From: Periweissella beninensis
GTDB lineage: Bacteria; Bacillota; Bacilli; Lactobacillales; Lactobacillaceae
DNA: 34,681 bases
Assembly: GCF_016908275.1 (NCBI RefSeq)
Contig: NZ_JAFBDN010000014.1
Span: 1-34,681 of the forward strand
Direction of reading: 5' to 3'
The notes under the pieces are model-generated. The model was given only the letters and a program-made list of their open reading frames with translations. It was not told the DNA's origin and did not search any database. The position numbers were made by a program, and so were the translations under genes. Below are positions 17,645 through 26,417 of the stretch, in pieces; position 1 is the stretch's first letter, and each line of letters begins with the position of its first letter.

Positions 17645-17690
17645 GTAAATCTTTACGTATGCAACGACTGATATTAATTGAGGTAAAAAT

Positions 17691-18215
17691 ATGACATTTG
17701 ATTTTCATAAGTATGTAGCATCAATTCCAGATTTTCCTGAGGCTGGAGTAATATTTCGTGATTTAACACCATTAATGGGTGATGGGGCGGCATATGCCGC
17801 TGCAACTGACGCAATTGTGGCATATGCCAAAGCACAAGGCGGAATTGATGCTGTTGTTGGCCCCGAATCACGTGGGTTCATTGTTGGTGGGCCAGTGGCT
17901 TATAAATTGGGAGTAGGATTAATTCCTGCTCGTAAAGCTGGTAAATTACCACGGCCAACAGTTAAGCAGGATTATGAGCTTGAATATGGTGGTATAAATA
18001 CGTTAGAAATTCATGCTGATGCGATTAAACCTGGTGATCGCGTCTTAATAACTGATGATTTGTTAGCAACTGGTGGAACACTCCAAGCAACGATTAAGCT
18101 CGTTGAAAAATTAGGTGGTATCGTAGTGGGAACGGCCTTTTTAATTGAACTTGATGCCTTACATGGTCGAGATAAATTGGCTGGTTATGATGTTTTTGCG
18201 TTAATGAATTATTAA
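17691..18215 (+). CDS. apt: Adenine phosphoribosyltransferase
   Basis: A 174-residue purine-salvage enzyme that makes AMP from adenine and PRPP. Visible blocks are [18 protein letters not shown] at the N-terminus, GPESRGF near residue 57 and the PRPP loop [13 protein letters not shown] near residue 118. Length is normal for the family. GAGGTAAAA precedes the ATG. It lies 46 bases after recJ, an arrangement common in lactobacilli and bacilli, and is closed by a strong terminator shared with the convergent pbp1A. Confidence 0.97.
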   Translation: MTFDFHKYVASIPDFPEAGVIFRDLTPLMGDGAAYAAATDAIVAYAKAQGGIDAVVGPESRGFIVGGPVAYKLGVGLIPARKAGKLPRPTVKQDYELEYGGINTLEIHADAIKPGDRVLITDDLLATGGTLQATIKLVEKLGGIVVGTAFLIELDALHGRDKLAGYDVFALMNY

Positions 18216-18252
18216 TGGTAATTCAGTTATTAGCAAGGCATAAACTATAGTC

Positions 18253-18306
18253 AAAAAAGAGGTTAAGGGCAACAATTTTTTACTTGTTGCCCTTAACCTC
18301 TTTTTG
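18253..18306. terminator. Bidirectional terminator between apt and pbp1A
   Basis: A perfect 22-pair stem (18254-18275 with 18284-18305) has an eight-base T-rich loop, an A-run on the left and a T-run on the right. It lies between convergent genes and can stop transcription from both sides. Confidence 0.95.
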
Positions 18307-18322
18307 ATTGTGCTTATTTTAG

Positions 18323-20647
18323 TTATTCTTGCTTATTATCATCGGAACTTGACGAAACACTTGCTTTTGATGAACTTGATTCATTAGCGGAATTGTCAGA
18401 AGTACTATTATTAGCTGAACTATTATTATTGTCAGTATTCGAGGTAGCACTAGCAGAACTAGAACTTGTGCTAGTTTCAGACGAGCTTGATGAACTAGCT
18501 GAACTACTTGAGCTACTTGAGCTACTAGTAGTTGATGCACTAGCAGAGCTTTCAACTGCAGAGCTTGAATTACTAAAGACACTCGATGAACTAGGCGTAT
18601 ATGTGCTAGTGGAACTTGAACTACTATTCCAACTACTATTAGTTAGGAATAGTTGACGCTGACCGTTAAGAGTTATTGCCGATACCGAACTTGGCATTGT
18701 CCAATCACGTGATGTTTTATTCAACATAGCATATGACATGATTGATTTATAAATATAAAGTGGAATCTGTGAATTATAACCTGAGGTAATATAATTTCCT
18801 GCTTTATTAGGTTGATCATAACCGGTCCAAATAGATAGGACATAGTTACGATTATAGCCAGTAAACCAGCGATCAGATACCGCACCACTAGGCACATTAA
18901 CAGTTGAGTCATAACCAACGGTCCCAGTTTTACCAGCTTCAAAAGTACCGCTAACATGGCCATCTTTCCCAGTCCCACTGGAACTAGTCATAACATCTTT
19001 CATCATATCAGTAAGCATATACGCAGTTGATTTTTTCATAACACGCTTACTTTTAGTTTTAAATGTCCGAGTTGTGCCATCTTGTTGGACAATTTTTTTA
19101 ATCATTTGTGAGGTATGGTAAACACCACCAGTACTAAAGGCCCCATAAGCTGCCGCTTCTTGAGCGGTCGAAAGATTAATTCCTAAGGCAGATGAAGCAT
19201 AGAGTTTATTATTAATGCCAAAGCGTTTTAAAAAGGTACTTGCTTTAGTGGTACCAACTGTTGCTAGCGTTTTAACTGCCGGCACATTGCGTGAACTAAT
19301 GAGTGCTTGCCGCATAGTCATGTTACCAGCATAGGTACCTTCGAAATCAGTTACTTGCTGAGTTGTTCCAGGGTAATAATATTTTGAATCATCTAAAGTA
19401 TAGAATGTGGGCCAATTTAAGTATTCAATGGCAGGGCCATAATCAACTAATGGTTTGACAGTTGAACCGGCGGAACGATTAGTTTGCGTTGCCCGATTTA
19501 AACCTAAAACAGTTGATGATTTACGGCCTCCAATTTGAGCTACAACATGGCCATTACTGGGATCTGTCATAGTTAAACCCACTTGAAACTTATTACTTGG
19601 AAAACTTACATATTTATTGGAATTAACGACATTGTAAGCTTTCTTTTGAAGTTTAAGGTTAAGATACGTGTAAATTTTTAAGCCAGCAGATTCAGGTTTA
19701 TAACCAAGTTTTCTTAATTGCGTAATTACAGAACTTGCATATGCATCAACGATTTTTTGGGTTTTTGAATCAGATGAACCAGTCAAACTATGATGTTTTT
19801 TGATTAAACCATGTGAAATTGGTACATTTTGATAATGTGTGGCTTGCGCCTGGGTTAATTTATGATTTTTAACCATGGCTGCTAAAACGGTATCACGGCG
19901 TTCCTTAGCATAGCGTGGATTTACTATTGGATCATAAGTTACTGGTGATTGTGGCATACCTGCTAAAAGAGCATATTGATCAATTGAGAGTTTATTAAGG
20001 GATTTACCAAAATAGTATTTGGCAGCCGTCTTCATTCCATAGACTCCTTCGCCCATATATACTTTATTAATGTAAAACGTTAAAATTTCATTTTTAGTAT
20101 ATTTGCGCGCAACTTGAATTGCTAGCCATGCTTCCTGAGCTTTGCGCTTTAAGGTTCTATCCGAAGTTGAGGTTGAAAAAACAGATAATTTAACCAATTG
20201 CTGAGTTAAAGTTGAGCCACCTTGTAGGCCTAATGATGATCCTGTTATATTCGCAAAAAGGGCACCAAAAATACGACGAATATCAATCCCACCATGTTGA
20301 TAAAAGCGGCGATCTTCAATGGCCACAACTGATTCTTTTAACTGATCTGGGATTTCTTTGGTACTTGCATAGCTGCGTTTTTGCGTCCCCATTTGCCAAA
20401 TGACATTTCCTTTGGAATCGAGAATTTCAGTTGAATTAGTGGATGCTAATTGTGACTCACTAATGGTCGGAGCGGTTCTAACGTATGAAAAAAATAGTAA
20501 GGCGCCACTAATAAGTGCGATATTAAAAATTGCTAAGATGCAAATAAAAATTTTTTCCCATAAAGATAGTTTCCTTTTGGGACGACCATTTTTTCGATGT
20601 TGACGATTATTTTTTGCCACCCGCGAACTAGGTTGGTTACTAGACAT
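18323..20647 (-). CDS. pbp1A: Penicillin-binding protein 1A (bifunctional)
   Basis: A 774-residue class A PBP that polymerises and cross-links peptidoglycan. There is a basic cytoplasmic N-terminus and a membrane helix (about 30-56). The GT51 glycosyltransferase has EDRRFYQHGG (catalytic E111) and GGSTLTQQLVK. The transpeptidase has S395-T-V-K398, SRN and KTGT. The last roughly 115 residues are a low-complexity tail dominated by serine with T, A, N and acidic residues. GAGGAG precedes the ATG. It lies 29 bases after recU on the same strand, the conserved recU-pbp1 pairing. GpsB, which controls class A PBPs, is encoded nearby. Confidence 0.96.
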   Translation of the reverse strand: MSSNQPSSRVAKNNRQHRKNGRPKRKLSLWEKIFICILAIFNIALISGALLFFSYVRTAPTISESQLASTNSTEILDSKGNVIWQMGTQKRSYASTKEIPDQLKESVVAIEDRRFYQHGGIDIRRIFGALFANITGSSLGLQGGSTLTQQLVKLSVFSTSTSDRTLKRKAQEAWLAIQVARKYTKNEILTFYINKVYMGEGVYGMKTAAKYYFGKSLNKLSIDQYALLAGMPQSPVTYDPIVNPRYAKERRDTVLAAMVKNHKLTQAQATHYQNVPISHGLIKKHHSLTGSSDSKTQKIVDAYASSVITQLRKLGYKPESAGLKIYTYLNLKLQKKAYNVVNSNKYVSFPSNKFQVGLTMTDPSNGHVVAQIGGRKSSTVLGLNRATQTNRSAGSTVKPLVDYGPAIEYLNWPTFYTLDDSKYYYPGTTQQVTDFEGTYAGNMTMRQALISSRNVPAVKTLATVGTTKASTFLKRFGINNKLYASSALGINLSTAQEAAAYGAFSTGGVYHTSQMIKKIVQQDGTTRTFKTKSKRVMKKSTAYMLTDMMKDVMTSSSGTGKDGHVSGTFEAGKTGTVGYDSTVNVPSGAVSDRWFTGYNRNYVLSIWTGYDQPNKAGNYITSGYNSQIPLYIYKSIMSYAMLNKTSRDWTMPSSVSAITLNGQRQLFLTNSSWNSSSSSTSTYTPSSSSVFSNSSSAVESSASASTTSSSSSSSSSASSSSSSETSTSSSSASATSNTDNNNSSANNSTSDNSANESSSSKASVSSSSDDNKQE

Positions 20648-20676
20648 AATTTACTCCTCAAATTAAAATAAGTCCT

Positions 20677-21288
20677 TTATTTATTAGTAGCTGTAATTAA
20701 GTTTTTAACAGCACTTAAATAGGGGACGGTAGGGTTAATCCCATATGATACTCGATATCCGATGCGCTTTATATTATCGTAGGGAATCGATTTGCGGCCG
20801 CCATTAAATTGAGCTTGCCAAAAGGTGATTAATTGATTAGCTGGATAAACATAAATTTCATCTTGGATAATAAAACGAACCAAAATAAAACCGATACCGC
20901 CTTGTTGCAAAATTGCATTTAGGTGATCAATTTGATGTTGGTGAAAGTTACTTAACGGAAGAGCGGTTTTATTTTTAGTTTCTTTAGCATCAAAGTCAAG
21001 ATAATAACCTTGATAGATTCCATTATAATCAGTTGTAGAAGCCTTAGAAAAATATGCTTCGGTTATCTTAGCGGCTGCACGGTTGGGATAGGCAACGTTA
21101 ACAATATTTATAGGAGTTGGTTTTTTATGAATTACTGCAGTATTAGTATTCAAATAATATTCATTTGCTAAGTTTATTACATACTCCAACGTCATTCCCC
21201 GACTACCATAATTTACTTCATTTTTGATGGTAGTTTTTTGGGGGGTGAGGGATGAATTAAAAATATTGCCATTAGGATAACGAATCAT
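20677..21288 (-). CDS. recU: Holliday junction resolvase RecU
   Basis: A 203-residue RecU resolvase. It begins MIRYPNGN and contains NYGSRGMTLE near residue 28. The nuclease core around YLDFDAKETKNKTALP is followed by FHQHQIDHL. It cuts four-way junctions during recombination and chromosome segregation. The ORF stays open up to an ATG at 21333, but a TATAAT box abuts that codon and would start transcription inside it. The family's usual M-x-RYPNG start at 21288 is therefore chosen, though its ribosome site (GAAGGTAG, 13 bases away) is weak. It is co-transcribed with pbp1A. Confidence 0.92.
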   Translation of the reverse strand: MIRYPNGNIFNSSLTPQKTTIKNEVNYGSRGMTLEYVINLANEYYLNTNTAVIHKKPTPINIVNVAYPNRAAAKITEAYFSKASTTDYNGIYQGYYLDFDAKETKNKTALPLSNFHQHQIDHLNAILQQGGIGFILVRFIIQDEIYVYPANQLITFWQAQFNGGRKSIPYDNIKRIGYRVSYGINPTVPYLSAVKNLITATNK

Positions 21289-21333
21289 ATTTTTTAGGCT
21301 ACCTTCTGTTATTTTAAAATCTATATACGCCAT

Positions 21334-21364
21334 ATTATAACAAATTTAAATAAAACATGTTCAA
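21334..21364 (-). promoter_or_regulatory. Promoter of recU-pbp1A
   Basis: Read on the minus strand, TATAAT (plus 21334-21339) is preceded by TTGAAC (plus 21359-21364) with a 19-base spacer. The -10 is a perfect match. Its position directly against the upstream ATG argues for the internal recU start. Confidence 0.55.
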
Positions 21365-21483
21365 AACTTTAATTAAGATCCCAATTAAATAAAAATTACT
21401 AAAATTTCAGCTGTTGTTATTTAAATATGTTGATAAACAGAGTAAAATAATAACAAAATTTTAGTAAAGAAGAAAGTAATTGC

Positions 21484-22044
21484 ATGCAAAATATTTGGTT
21501 AACAGGTTACCGTAACTATGAATTAGGTATTTTTAAAAACGATGATGTAAAAATTGATATTATTAAGTATGCTTTAAAGCAGCGCTTGATTGCTTTCATT
21601 GAAGATGGTGGCAAATGGATTTTGAGTGGTCCGCAACTAGGGGTCGAACAATGGGCAATTGAAAGTGCACTAGAATTAAAAAAAGAATATAATGACTTAA
21701 AAGTCGGATTACTATTACCATTTGCTAACTTTGGTAAGCAATGGCAACAAGAAAAACAACAAAAATTATTAAATTTAAAAGAACAAGTTGACTATTGGGC
21801 AAATGTTAGTGACAATAATTATCAAGGGCCTAAGCAATTACAAAATTATCAAAAATTCATGCTAGAACATACGCAAGGCAGTATTTTATTGTATGATTTA
21901 GAACGTGAAGGTAAAAGCCAATATGATTATCAAGTAATTAGTGCATATCAGGTTCAGCATGCAGATTACGCGCTAGCAATGCTAACTTTCGATGACCTAC
22001 AAGAATATGCCCAAGATTTTGCGGAAAAGCAAAATTTTGCATAA
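21484..22044 (+). CDS. ypsA: YpsA-like SLOG-domain protein (DUF1273)
   Basis: A 186-residue protein of the DUF1273/YpsA family with a Rossmann-like SLOG nucleotide-binding fold. The start MQNIWLTGYRNYELGIF and the GPQLGVEQWAIESALELK block are characteristic. In B. subtilis, YpsA is next to gpsB and has been linked to cell division and stress; its ligand is not settled. It is divergent from recU, with a gap of 195 bases. A GAAGAAAG ribosome site precedes the ATG. Confidence 0.92.
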   Translation: MQNIWLTGYRNYELGIFKNDDVKIDIIKYALKQRLIAFIEDGGKWILSGPQLGVEQWAIESALELKKEYNDLKVGLLLPFANFGKQWQQEKQQKLLNLKEQVDYWANVSDNNYQGPKQLQNYQKFMLEHTQGSILLYDLEREGKSQYDYQVISAYQVQHADYALAMLTFDDLQEYAQDFAEKQNFA

Positions 22045-22099
22045 AAATGGGAACCTTAGATGGTTATTTAGTGAAATCTTTGCTACTATTGAAAAGAAA

Positions 22100-22105
22100 T
22101 ATAAT
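22100..22105 (+). promoter_or_regulatory. Candidate -10 for gpsB
   Basis: A perfect TATAAT lies 22 bases before the gpsB start. No convincing -35 is found 16-18 bases upstream, so this is only a candidate. Confidence 0.35.
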
Positions 22106-22127
22106 TTTAGAGGGGTAAGGAAAACTA

Positions 22128-22481
22128 ATGGAAAATTTACGTTTGACTCCACAAGATATTTTAAAAAAAGAATTTAAGCCAAAGCGAATGGGTGTTGGTT
22201 TCGATCCCAATGATGTTGATACATTCTTAGATGAAATCATGAAGGATTATGATACATTTAATAAAAACCAAGTTGAATTACAAAATGAAAATCGTAAGTT
22301 ACGGGCACAAATTGAAGAGCTAAATCGCCAATTAGCAGCAGCTAGTTCACAAAAATCGGTTAGTCAACCAACAACGGGGGCAACTAATATGGATATTTTG
22401 AAACGGTTAAGTAACCTTGAACGGCGTGTATTTGGTAGTCAAGTTGATTATCAACAAAATAGTGGTTCTCATATTCTTTAA
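22128..22481 (+). CDS. gpsB: Cell cycle protein GpsB
   Basis: A 117-residue DivIVA-like cytoplasmic adaptor. The N-terminal membrane-binding domain has LTPQDILKKEFKPKRMGVGFDPNDVD with the conserved DVD-FLDE region, followed by a coiled coil (about 40-72). A Q/S/T-rich linker leads to the C-terminal helix (MDILKRLSNLERRVFG) that makes the trimer. GpsB positions class A PBPs during the switch between side-wall and septal growth; pbp1A is 1.5 kb upstream. A TAAGGA ribosome site precedes the ATG. Confidence 0.95.
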   Translation: MENLRLTPQDILKKEFKPKRMGVGFDPNDVDTFLDEIMKDYDTFNKNQVELQNENRKLRAQIEELNRQLAAASSQKSVSQPTTGATNMDILKRLSNLERRVFGSQVDYQQNSGSHIL

Positions 22482-22494
22482 TTTATGATATAGT
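22466..22494 (+). promoter_or_regulatory. Promoter of rnpB
   Basis: TTCTCA (22466-22471) and TATAGT (22489-22494) are separated by 17 bases. They sit at the end of gpsB, and transcription would start within a few bases of the expected rnpB 5' end. Confidence 0.5.
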
Positions 22495-22502
22495 AATTAT
22501 AT

Positions 22503-22900
22503 TGTGTAAATTTCTGGTAATCGCGCACAATTTAGATTGTGTGAGGAAAGTCCATGCTCGCACAGGCTGTGATGCCTGTAGTGTTTGTGCTCGGCGAAAA
22601 AATAAACCGGGGCACTAATTTATAATTAGTGACGGCGGAAAAAATAGCTAAGGTTTCGACTATGCTAAAGTATTCCTGAAAGTGCCACAGAGACGATTCT
22701 ATTTAAGAAATTAAATAGGTGGAACGCGGTAAACCCCTCAAGCGGGAAACCCAAACATATGGTAGGGGAGCTCGACCTAGTGAACTGAAACGATGGTCGT
22801 GTTAGTAACGTAGGTTGCTAGAAGATAGATGATTACTGCTTCCATGTTTTAGGCATGAAAAATATGGAAGAACATAACGTGGCTTATAGAAATTTATACC
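22503..22900 (+). ncRNA. rnpB: RNase P RNA, bacterial type B
   Basis: The catalytic RNA of RNase P, which removes 5' leaders from tRNA precursors. The terminal helix P1 is formed by taaatttct (22507-22515) and agaaattta (22888-22896). Conserved cores are visible: gaggaaagtcc near 22541 on the 5' side, and gatagatgattac and the cataacgtggctta block near the 3' end. Length of about 395 bases and position between gpsB and ypsC match the Bacillus-type RNA. Exact ends are estimated from P1. Confidence 0.95.
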
Positions 22901-22905
22901 CATGT

Positions 22906-22929
22906 AGCTCGCTTAGGCGGGCTTTTTTT
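22906..22929 (+). terminator. Terminator of rnpB
   Basis: A seven-pair stem (agctcgc with gcgggct, one G-U pair) has a TTAG loop and is followed by seven T. Confidence 0.9.
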
Positions 22930-23022
22930 ATTGATGTAGCTAAGTAATTAATAGCAGAATGGCCCATAAGATGTTAGGATAATAACTGGATTAATAGATA
23001 TGATATAAGGATGATTTTAAAG

Positions 23023-24162
23023 ATGAATACAAAAAAATTTAATTTAATGGCAACAGCTGCGGCTGGAATTGAGGCCCTAGTGGGTCGTGAATTACGTGAC
23101 CTAGGATATGAAGTTAATGTTGAAAATGGGCGCGTTCGCTTTACAGGAACAGTCGCTGATATTATGCAAACTAATTTATGGTTGCGGACAGCTGATCGCA
23201 TTAAAATCATTGTGGCCGAGTTTGATGCAGTCACATTTGATGAGCTTTTTGAAAAAACCAAAGCAATTCAATGGGATGAATTGTTACCTTATGATGCCGA
23301 ATTTCCAGTTGAAGGGCGTTCAAGAAATTCTGTATTACATAGTGTACCAACTGCACAAGCAATTGTTAAAAAGGCGATTGCAACTCAGTTAGCTGATACG
23401 TATCATTTAAGAACGATGCTACCTGAAAGTGGTAATTTATATAAATTAGAGGTCATGATTAATAAAGATCACGTCATGTTAACAATGGACACAACGGGGT
23501 CATCACTATTTAAACGGGGTTACCGGACAGAAAAAGGTGGGGCACCACTAAAAGAAAATATGGCAGCTGCATTGGTTATGCTAGCAAACTGGTATCCTGA
23601 TATGCCATTTGTTGATCCAGTAACTGGTTCGGGGACAATTCCAATTGAAGCAGCGTTAATTGCAAGAAACATTGCACCGGGCTTTAACCGTGACTTTGCA
23701 ATTGAAAGCTGGGATTGGTTTGATAAGAAAATTAGTGATGATATGCGGGCAAAAGCGGATGAAGCTGCAAATTATGATATTGAATTAGATATAACTGGCT
23801 ATGATATTGATGAAAATATGATTGAAATTGCTAAAGCCAATGCATTAGAAGCAGGGCTTGCTGCTGATATTACCTTTAAACAATTAGCAGCAAAAGATTG
23901 GCAAACGACTAAAAAGAACGGAGTAATTGTTGCTAATCCGCCATATGGGGAACGGTTAGGTGATGAAGATACTGTTCATCAGTTATATCGTGAAATGGGA
24001 CATGTGTATCGACCATTAAAAACCTGGAGTAAATATATTTTAACGAGTGACTTAGAATTTGAACAGTTTTATGGAGAACGTGCAACTAAGAAAAGAAAAT
24101 TATACAATGGAGCGTTACGAACGGATTATTTCCAATTTTGGGGTAAAAAAGAACGTCATTAA
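23023..24162 (+). CDS. ypsC: THUMP-domain RNA methyltransferase (YpsC/RlmL-like)
   Basis: A 379-residue class I SAM-dependent methyltransferase with an N-terminal THUMP RNA-binding domain (about 1-160). The C-terminal catalytic domain has VDPVTGSGTIPIEAALIARN near residue 200 and the NPPYGERLGD base-flipping motif near 305. By family it probably makes N2-methylguanosine in 23S rRNA; the exact site is inferred. The ATG at 23023 is preferred over that at 23011 because AAGGA directly abuts the earlier codon and is 11 bases from the later one. It follows rnpB, as in B. subtilis. Confidence 0.93.
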   Translation: MNTKKFNLMATAAAGIEALVGRELRDLGYEVNVENGRVRFTGTVADIMQTNLWLRTADRIKIIVAEFDAVTFDELFEKTKAIQWDELLPYDAEFPVEGRSRNSVLHSVPTAQAIVKKAIATQLADTYHLRTMLPESGNLYKLEVMINKDHVMLTMDTTGSSLFKRGYRTEKGGAPLKENMAAALVMLANWYPDMPFVDPVTGSGTIPIEAALIARNIAPGFNRDFAIESWDWFDKKISDDMRAKADEAANYDIELDITGYDIDENMIEIAKANALEAGLAADITFKQLAAKDWQTTKKNGVIVANPPYGERLGDEDTVHQLYREMGHVYRPLKTWSKYILTSDLEFEQFYGERATKKRKLYNGALRTDYFQFWGKKERH

Positions 24163-24240
24163 GAATAAAACATGTAACTAGGTAGAACCGTTTTAAGAAG
24201 CTATGGTGTAATAGTTTCAATTCAAAGAAAACATAATAAA

Positions 24241-24292
24241 AGATAGCGTACTAAAGTTAAAAGTAATTAATTTTAGTGCGCTATCTTTTTTA
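24241..24292 (+). terminator. Terminator after ypsC
   Basis: A 15-pair stem (24241-24255 with 24272-24286, one G-U pair) has A/T flanks and a T-run. It lies about 80 bases after ypsC and isolates the comG promoter region. Confidence 0.9.
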
Positions 24293-24305
24293 TTTGGGGG
24301 ATATG

Positions 24306-24366
24306 TACGAAAAAGTGGGTTTTAAAAAAGTGGGTTTTGGTCGTAAGCTAAACAATCGAGTATAAA
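24306..24366 (+). promoter_or_regulatory. comG promoter region with two tandem AT-boxes
   Basis: The motif AAAA-GTGGG-TTTT occurs twice, at 24311-24323 and 24326-24338, with a 15-base period. Each copy fits the AAAA-N5-TTTT form of a B. subtilis ComK AT-box, though the gap of two bases is not a standard ComK spacing. A candidate -35 TTGGTC (24337-24342) and -10 TATAAA (24361-24366) follow. Overlapping the first copy, TACGAAAA (24306-24313) matches seven of eight bases of the streptococcal SigX box TACGAATA. Which of these is used, if any, is unknown. Confidence 0.45.
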
Positions 24367-24460
24367 AAATATAAAAGGGTTGCGTAAATTAGTTTAATAA
24401 ACTCGTATGGTATTACTACGGCCGGAATAACACTGACGAGTGATTGGGAAAATGATAGTA

Positions 24461-25426
24461 ATGATTAATGTCCAAGATTTTTTTAATGAAATGATTGTAT
24501 TAGCGACCAAAGATAAGGTTAGTGATATTTATATACTGCCTAGTGAAGCCAATGCATATCATGTGATATTTAAGCAAAAGATACAAAATCAACGCTACGC
24601 AACTTTATCAATATTAGAAGCAAAGCAGCTACATATATATATTAAATATAAAGCAAACATGGATATAGCTGATATGCGTAGACCGCAAAGTGGACAATTT
24701 TGTATAACGAAGAATTGTTTTATGCGTGTCTCATCAGTTGGTAATTATCAACAACAAGAATCGTTAGTTTGCCGGTTAATATATGCGTTTACTGACTTAA
24801 AAAATGGTTATTTATTTCCAACCCAATATCAGCAACTTTTAAGTAATATTAAAAAAACAGGTATTCATATTTTTGCAGGGCCAATGGGTGCGGGTAAAAC
24901 TTCGACGATGTATCGGTTAGCAGATGAATTGGCTAATTATAATCAAATGATTTTAACAATCGAAGATCCAGTTGAAATTTATGCTCCCAAATTTTTACAA
25001 CTACAGGTTAATTCACTCGCAAATATGGAGTATTTGGATTTAATTAAAGTTGGGTTACGGCATCGACCAGATGTATTTATTATAGGTGAAATTCGCGATA
25101 ATCAGACTGCCAAAGCAGTGATACAGGCAGCCTTAAGTGGGCATACGGTGCTAACAACGATTCATGCGCGATCAGCCCAGGGTGTGATTCCGCGTTTAAT
25201 TGATCTTGGCATTGAAAAATACTATTTAAAGGCCACCATTAATAGTATTGTCTATCAAGAATTAATTCCACATAAATCAGGAGAACTACAGGCATTACAA
25301 GAACAATTACTAAATAAACAAATTTGGCTAGACACTAATACGAATAGATGGGATGAGATGTTAAATGAAGCTTATCAACAAGAAAAAATATCCGCTACGA
25401 CCTTCCAAACATATCGCAAAGTTTAG
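24461..25426 (+). CDS. comGA: Competence pseudopilus ATPase ComGA
   Basis: A 321-residue GspE/PilT-type secretion ATPase that powers assembly of the ComGC pseudopilus for DNA uptake. The Walker A loop GPMGAGKTS is near residue 140. The Walker B/Asp-box block RHRPDVFIIGEIRDNQTA and the His-box TTIHARSAQGVIPRL follow. Typical length for lactobacilli. The start is uncertain: GTG 24440, ATG 24452 and ATG 24461 are in frame. 24461 is chosen because GGGA lies 11 bases upstream. It heads the seven-gene operon. Confidence 0.93.
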   Translation: MINVQDFFNEMIVLATKDKVSDIYILPSEANAYHVIFKQKIQNQRYATLSILEAKQLHIYIKYKANMDIADMRRPQSGQFCITKNCFMRVSSVGNYQQQESLVCRLIYAFTDLKNGYLFPTQYQQLLSNIKKTGIHIFAGPMGAGKTSTMYRLADELANYNQMILTIEDPVEIYAPKFLQLQVNSLANMEYLDLIKVGLRHRPDVFIIGEIRDNQTAKAVIQAALSGHTVLTTIHARSAQGVIPRLIDLGIEKYYLKATINSIVYQELIPHKSGELQALQEQLLNKQIWLDTNTNRWDEMLNEAYQQEKISATTFQTYRKV

Positions 25427-26417
25427 TAAAGTTCAACAAGTTGAATTTTTTGAACTGTTAGCAGATTTATTAAGTGTAGGGTTTAAATTAGGAACAGCTT
25501 TAAGGTTTATTCAACAAGTTAAACCACAACAGGCTAAAGTCATTCAAGTAATTATTACAAATATTGAGCGTGGTCAAAATTTTGCAACGGCAACGCACAC
25601 ATTAGTAAATCAAAATGTTAGTTGTCAATTGCAAATTGCGGAAACTCATGGTGACTTAATTCCAGCGATTACGGCAATTGCAACTACTTTGCAACAACGA
25701 TTAAAAAACGTTAAGCAGTTAAAACGATTATTACAGTATCCATTATTGTTACTAGGTATGTTAGTTGTAATTAGTATTACGTTAAAGCAATTATTTTTAC
25801 CACAGTTAACAAGTTGGAACACCAGTGTCGTTGCTAACACTGATACAAAAATGATTATGGTTAATAAATTAATAATCTGGGGTGGTTTAATACTTTGTTT
25901 ATTAATTATGCTAGGAGCATTGTTAGTGTTAAAGAAAAAAACATCCTTACAGAAATTAACAATACTCGCACATATTCCGGGTATTAAAAAATTTTTATGG
26001 CATCAGATTGGTTATGAGCTTAGTTTTAGTTTAAGTCTATTACTAAAAAGTGGACAATCATTACAACAAATTAGCATGCTTTATGCTCAAATGCCAAAAA
26101 ATACGTGGTATTTTGAATTGGGGATGCAATTACGTGTTTTCCTTGAACAAGGATATGATTTTCCAACGTATATTACAAAAAAGGCTTTTTTACCAAATGA
26201 ATTAAGTTTATTTTTCGTGCGAGGTAAAACGAAAGCAGCCCTTGCCGATGACTTACAAGCATATAGTGAAATTTGTTTGAAACGCTTATTACAAGGTTAC
26301 GAAAGAAGTTTGGCCATGATTCAACCAATTTTTTTTGTAATAATTGCAAGCAGTATTGTTGGAGTTTATGCTGCGATGTTATTACCGATGTATAAAATGA
26401 TGGAGAATTTAGGATGA
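25365..26417 (+). CDS. comGB: Competence inner-membrane protein ComGB
   Basis: A 350-residue GspF/PilC-like membrane protein forming the platform for pseudopilus assembly. It has two cytoplasmic helical T2SSF repeats (about 25-125 and 215-315) and three membrane segments (about 130-150, 170-190 and 315-340). Its start lies inside comGA, a 62-base overlap in another frame, with only a weak GATGAG ribosome site. Translation is probably coupled to comGA. It ends in a four-base ATGA overlap with comGC. Confidence 0.93.
   Translation: MKLINKKKYPLRPSKHIAKFSKVQQVEFFELLADLLSVGFKLGTALRFIQQVKPQQAKVIQVIITNIERGQNFATATHTLVNQNVSCQLQIAETHGDLIPAITAIATTLQQRLKNVKQLKRLLQYPLLLLGMLVVISITLKQLFLPQLTSWNTSVVANTDTKMIMVNKLIIWGGLILCLLIMLGALLVLKKKTSLQKLTILAHIPGIKKFLWHQIGYELSFSLSLLLKSGQSLQQISMLYAQMPKNTWYFELGMQLRVFLEQGYDFPTYITKKAFLPNELSLFFVRGKTKAALADDLQAYSEICLKRLLQGYERSLAMIQPIFFVIIASSIVGVYAAMLLPMYKMMENLG

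Noticed and set aside
18393-18656. Leucine-rich ORF opposite the pbp1A tail
   Set aside because: It is the mirror of the serine-codon repeats of pbp1A; no independent start signals.
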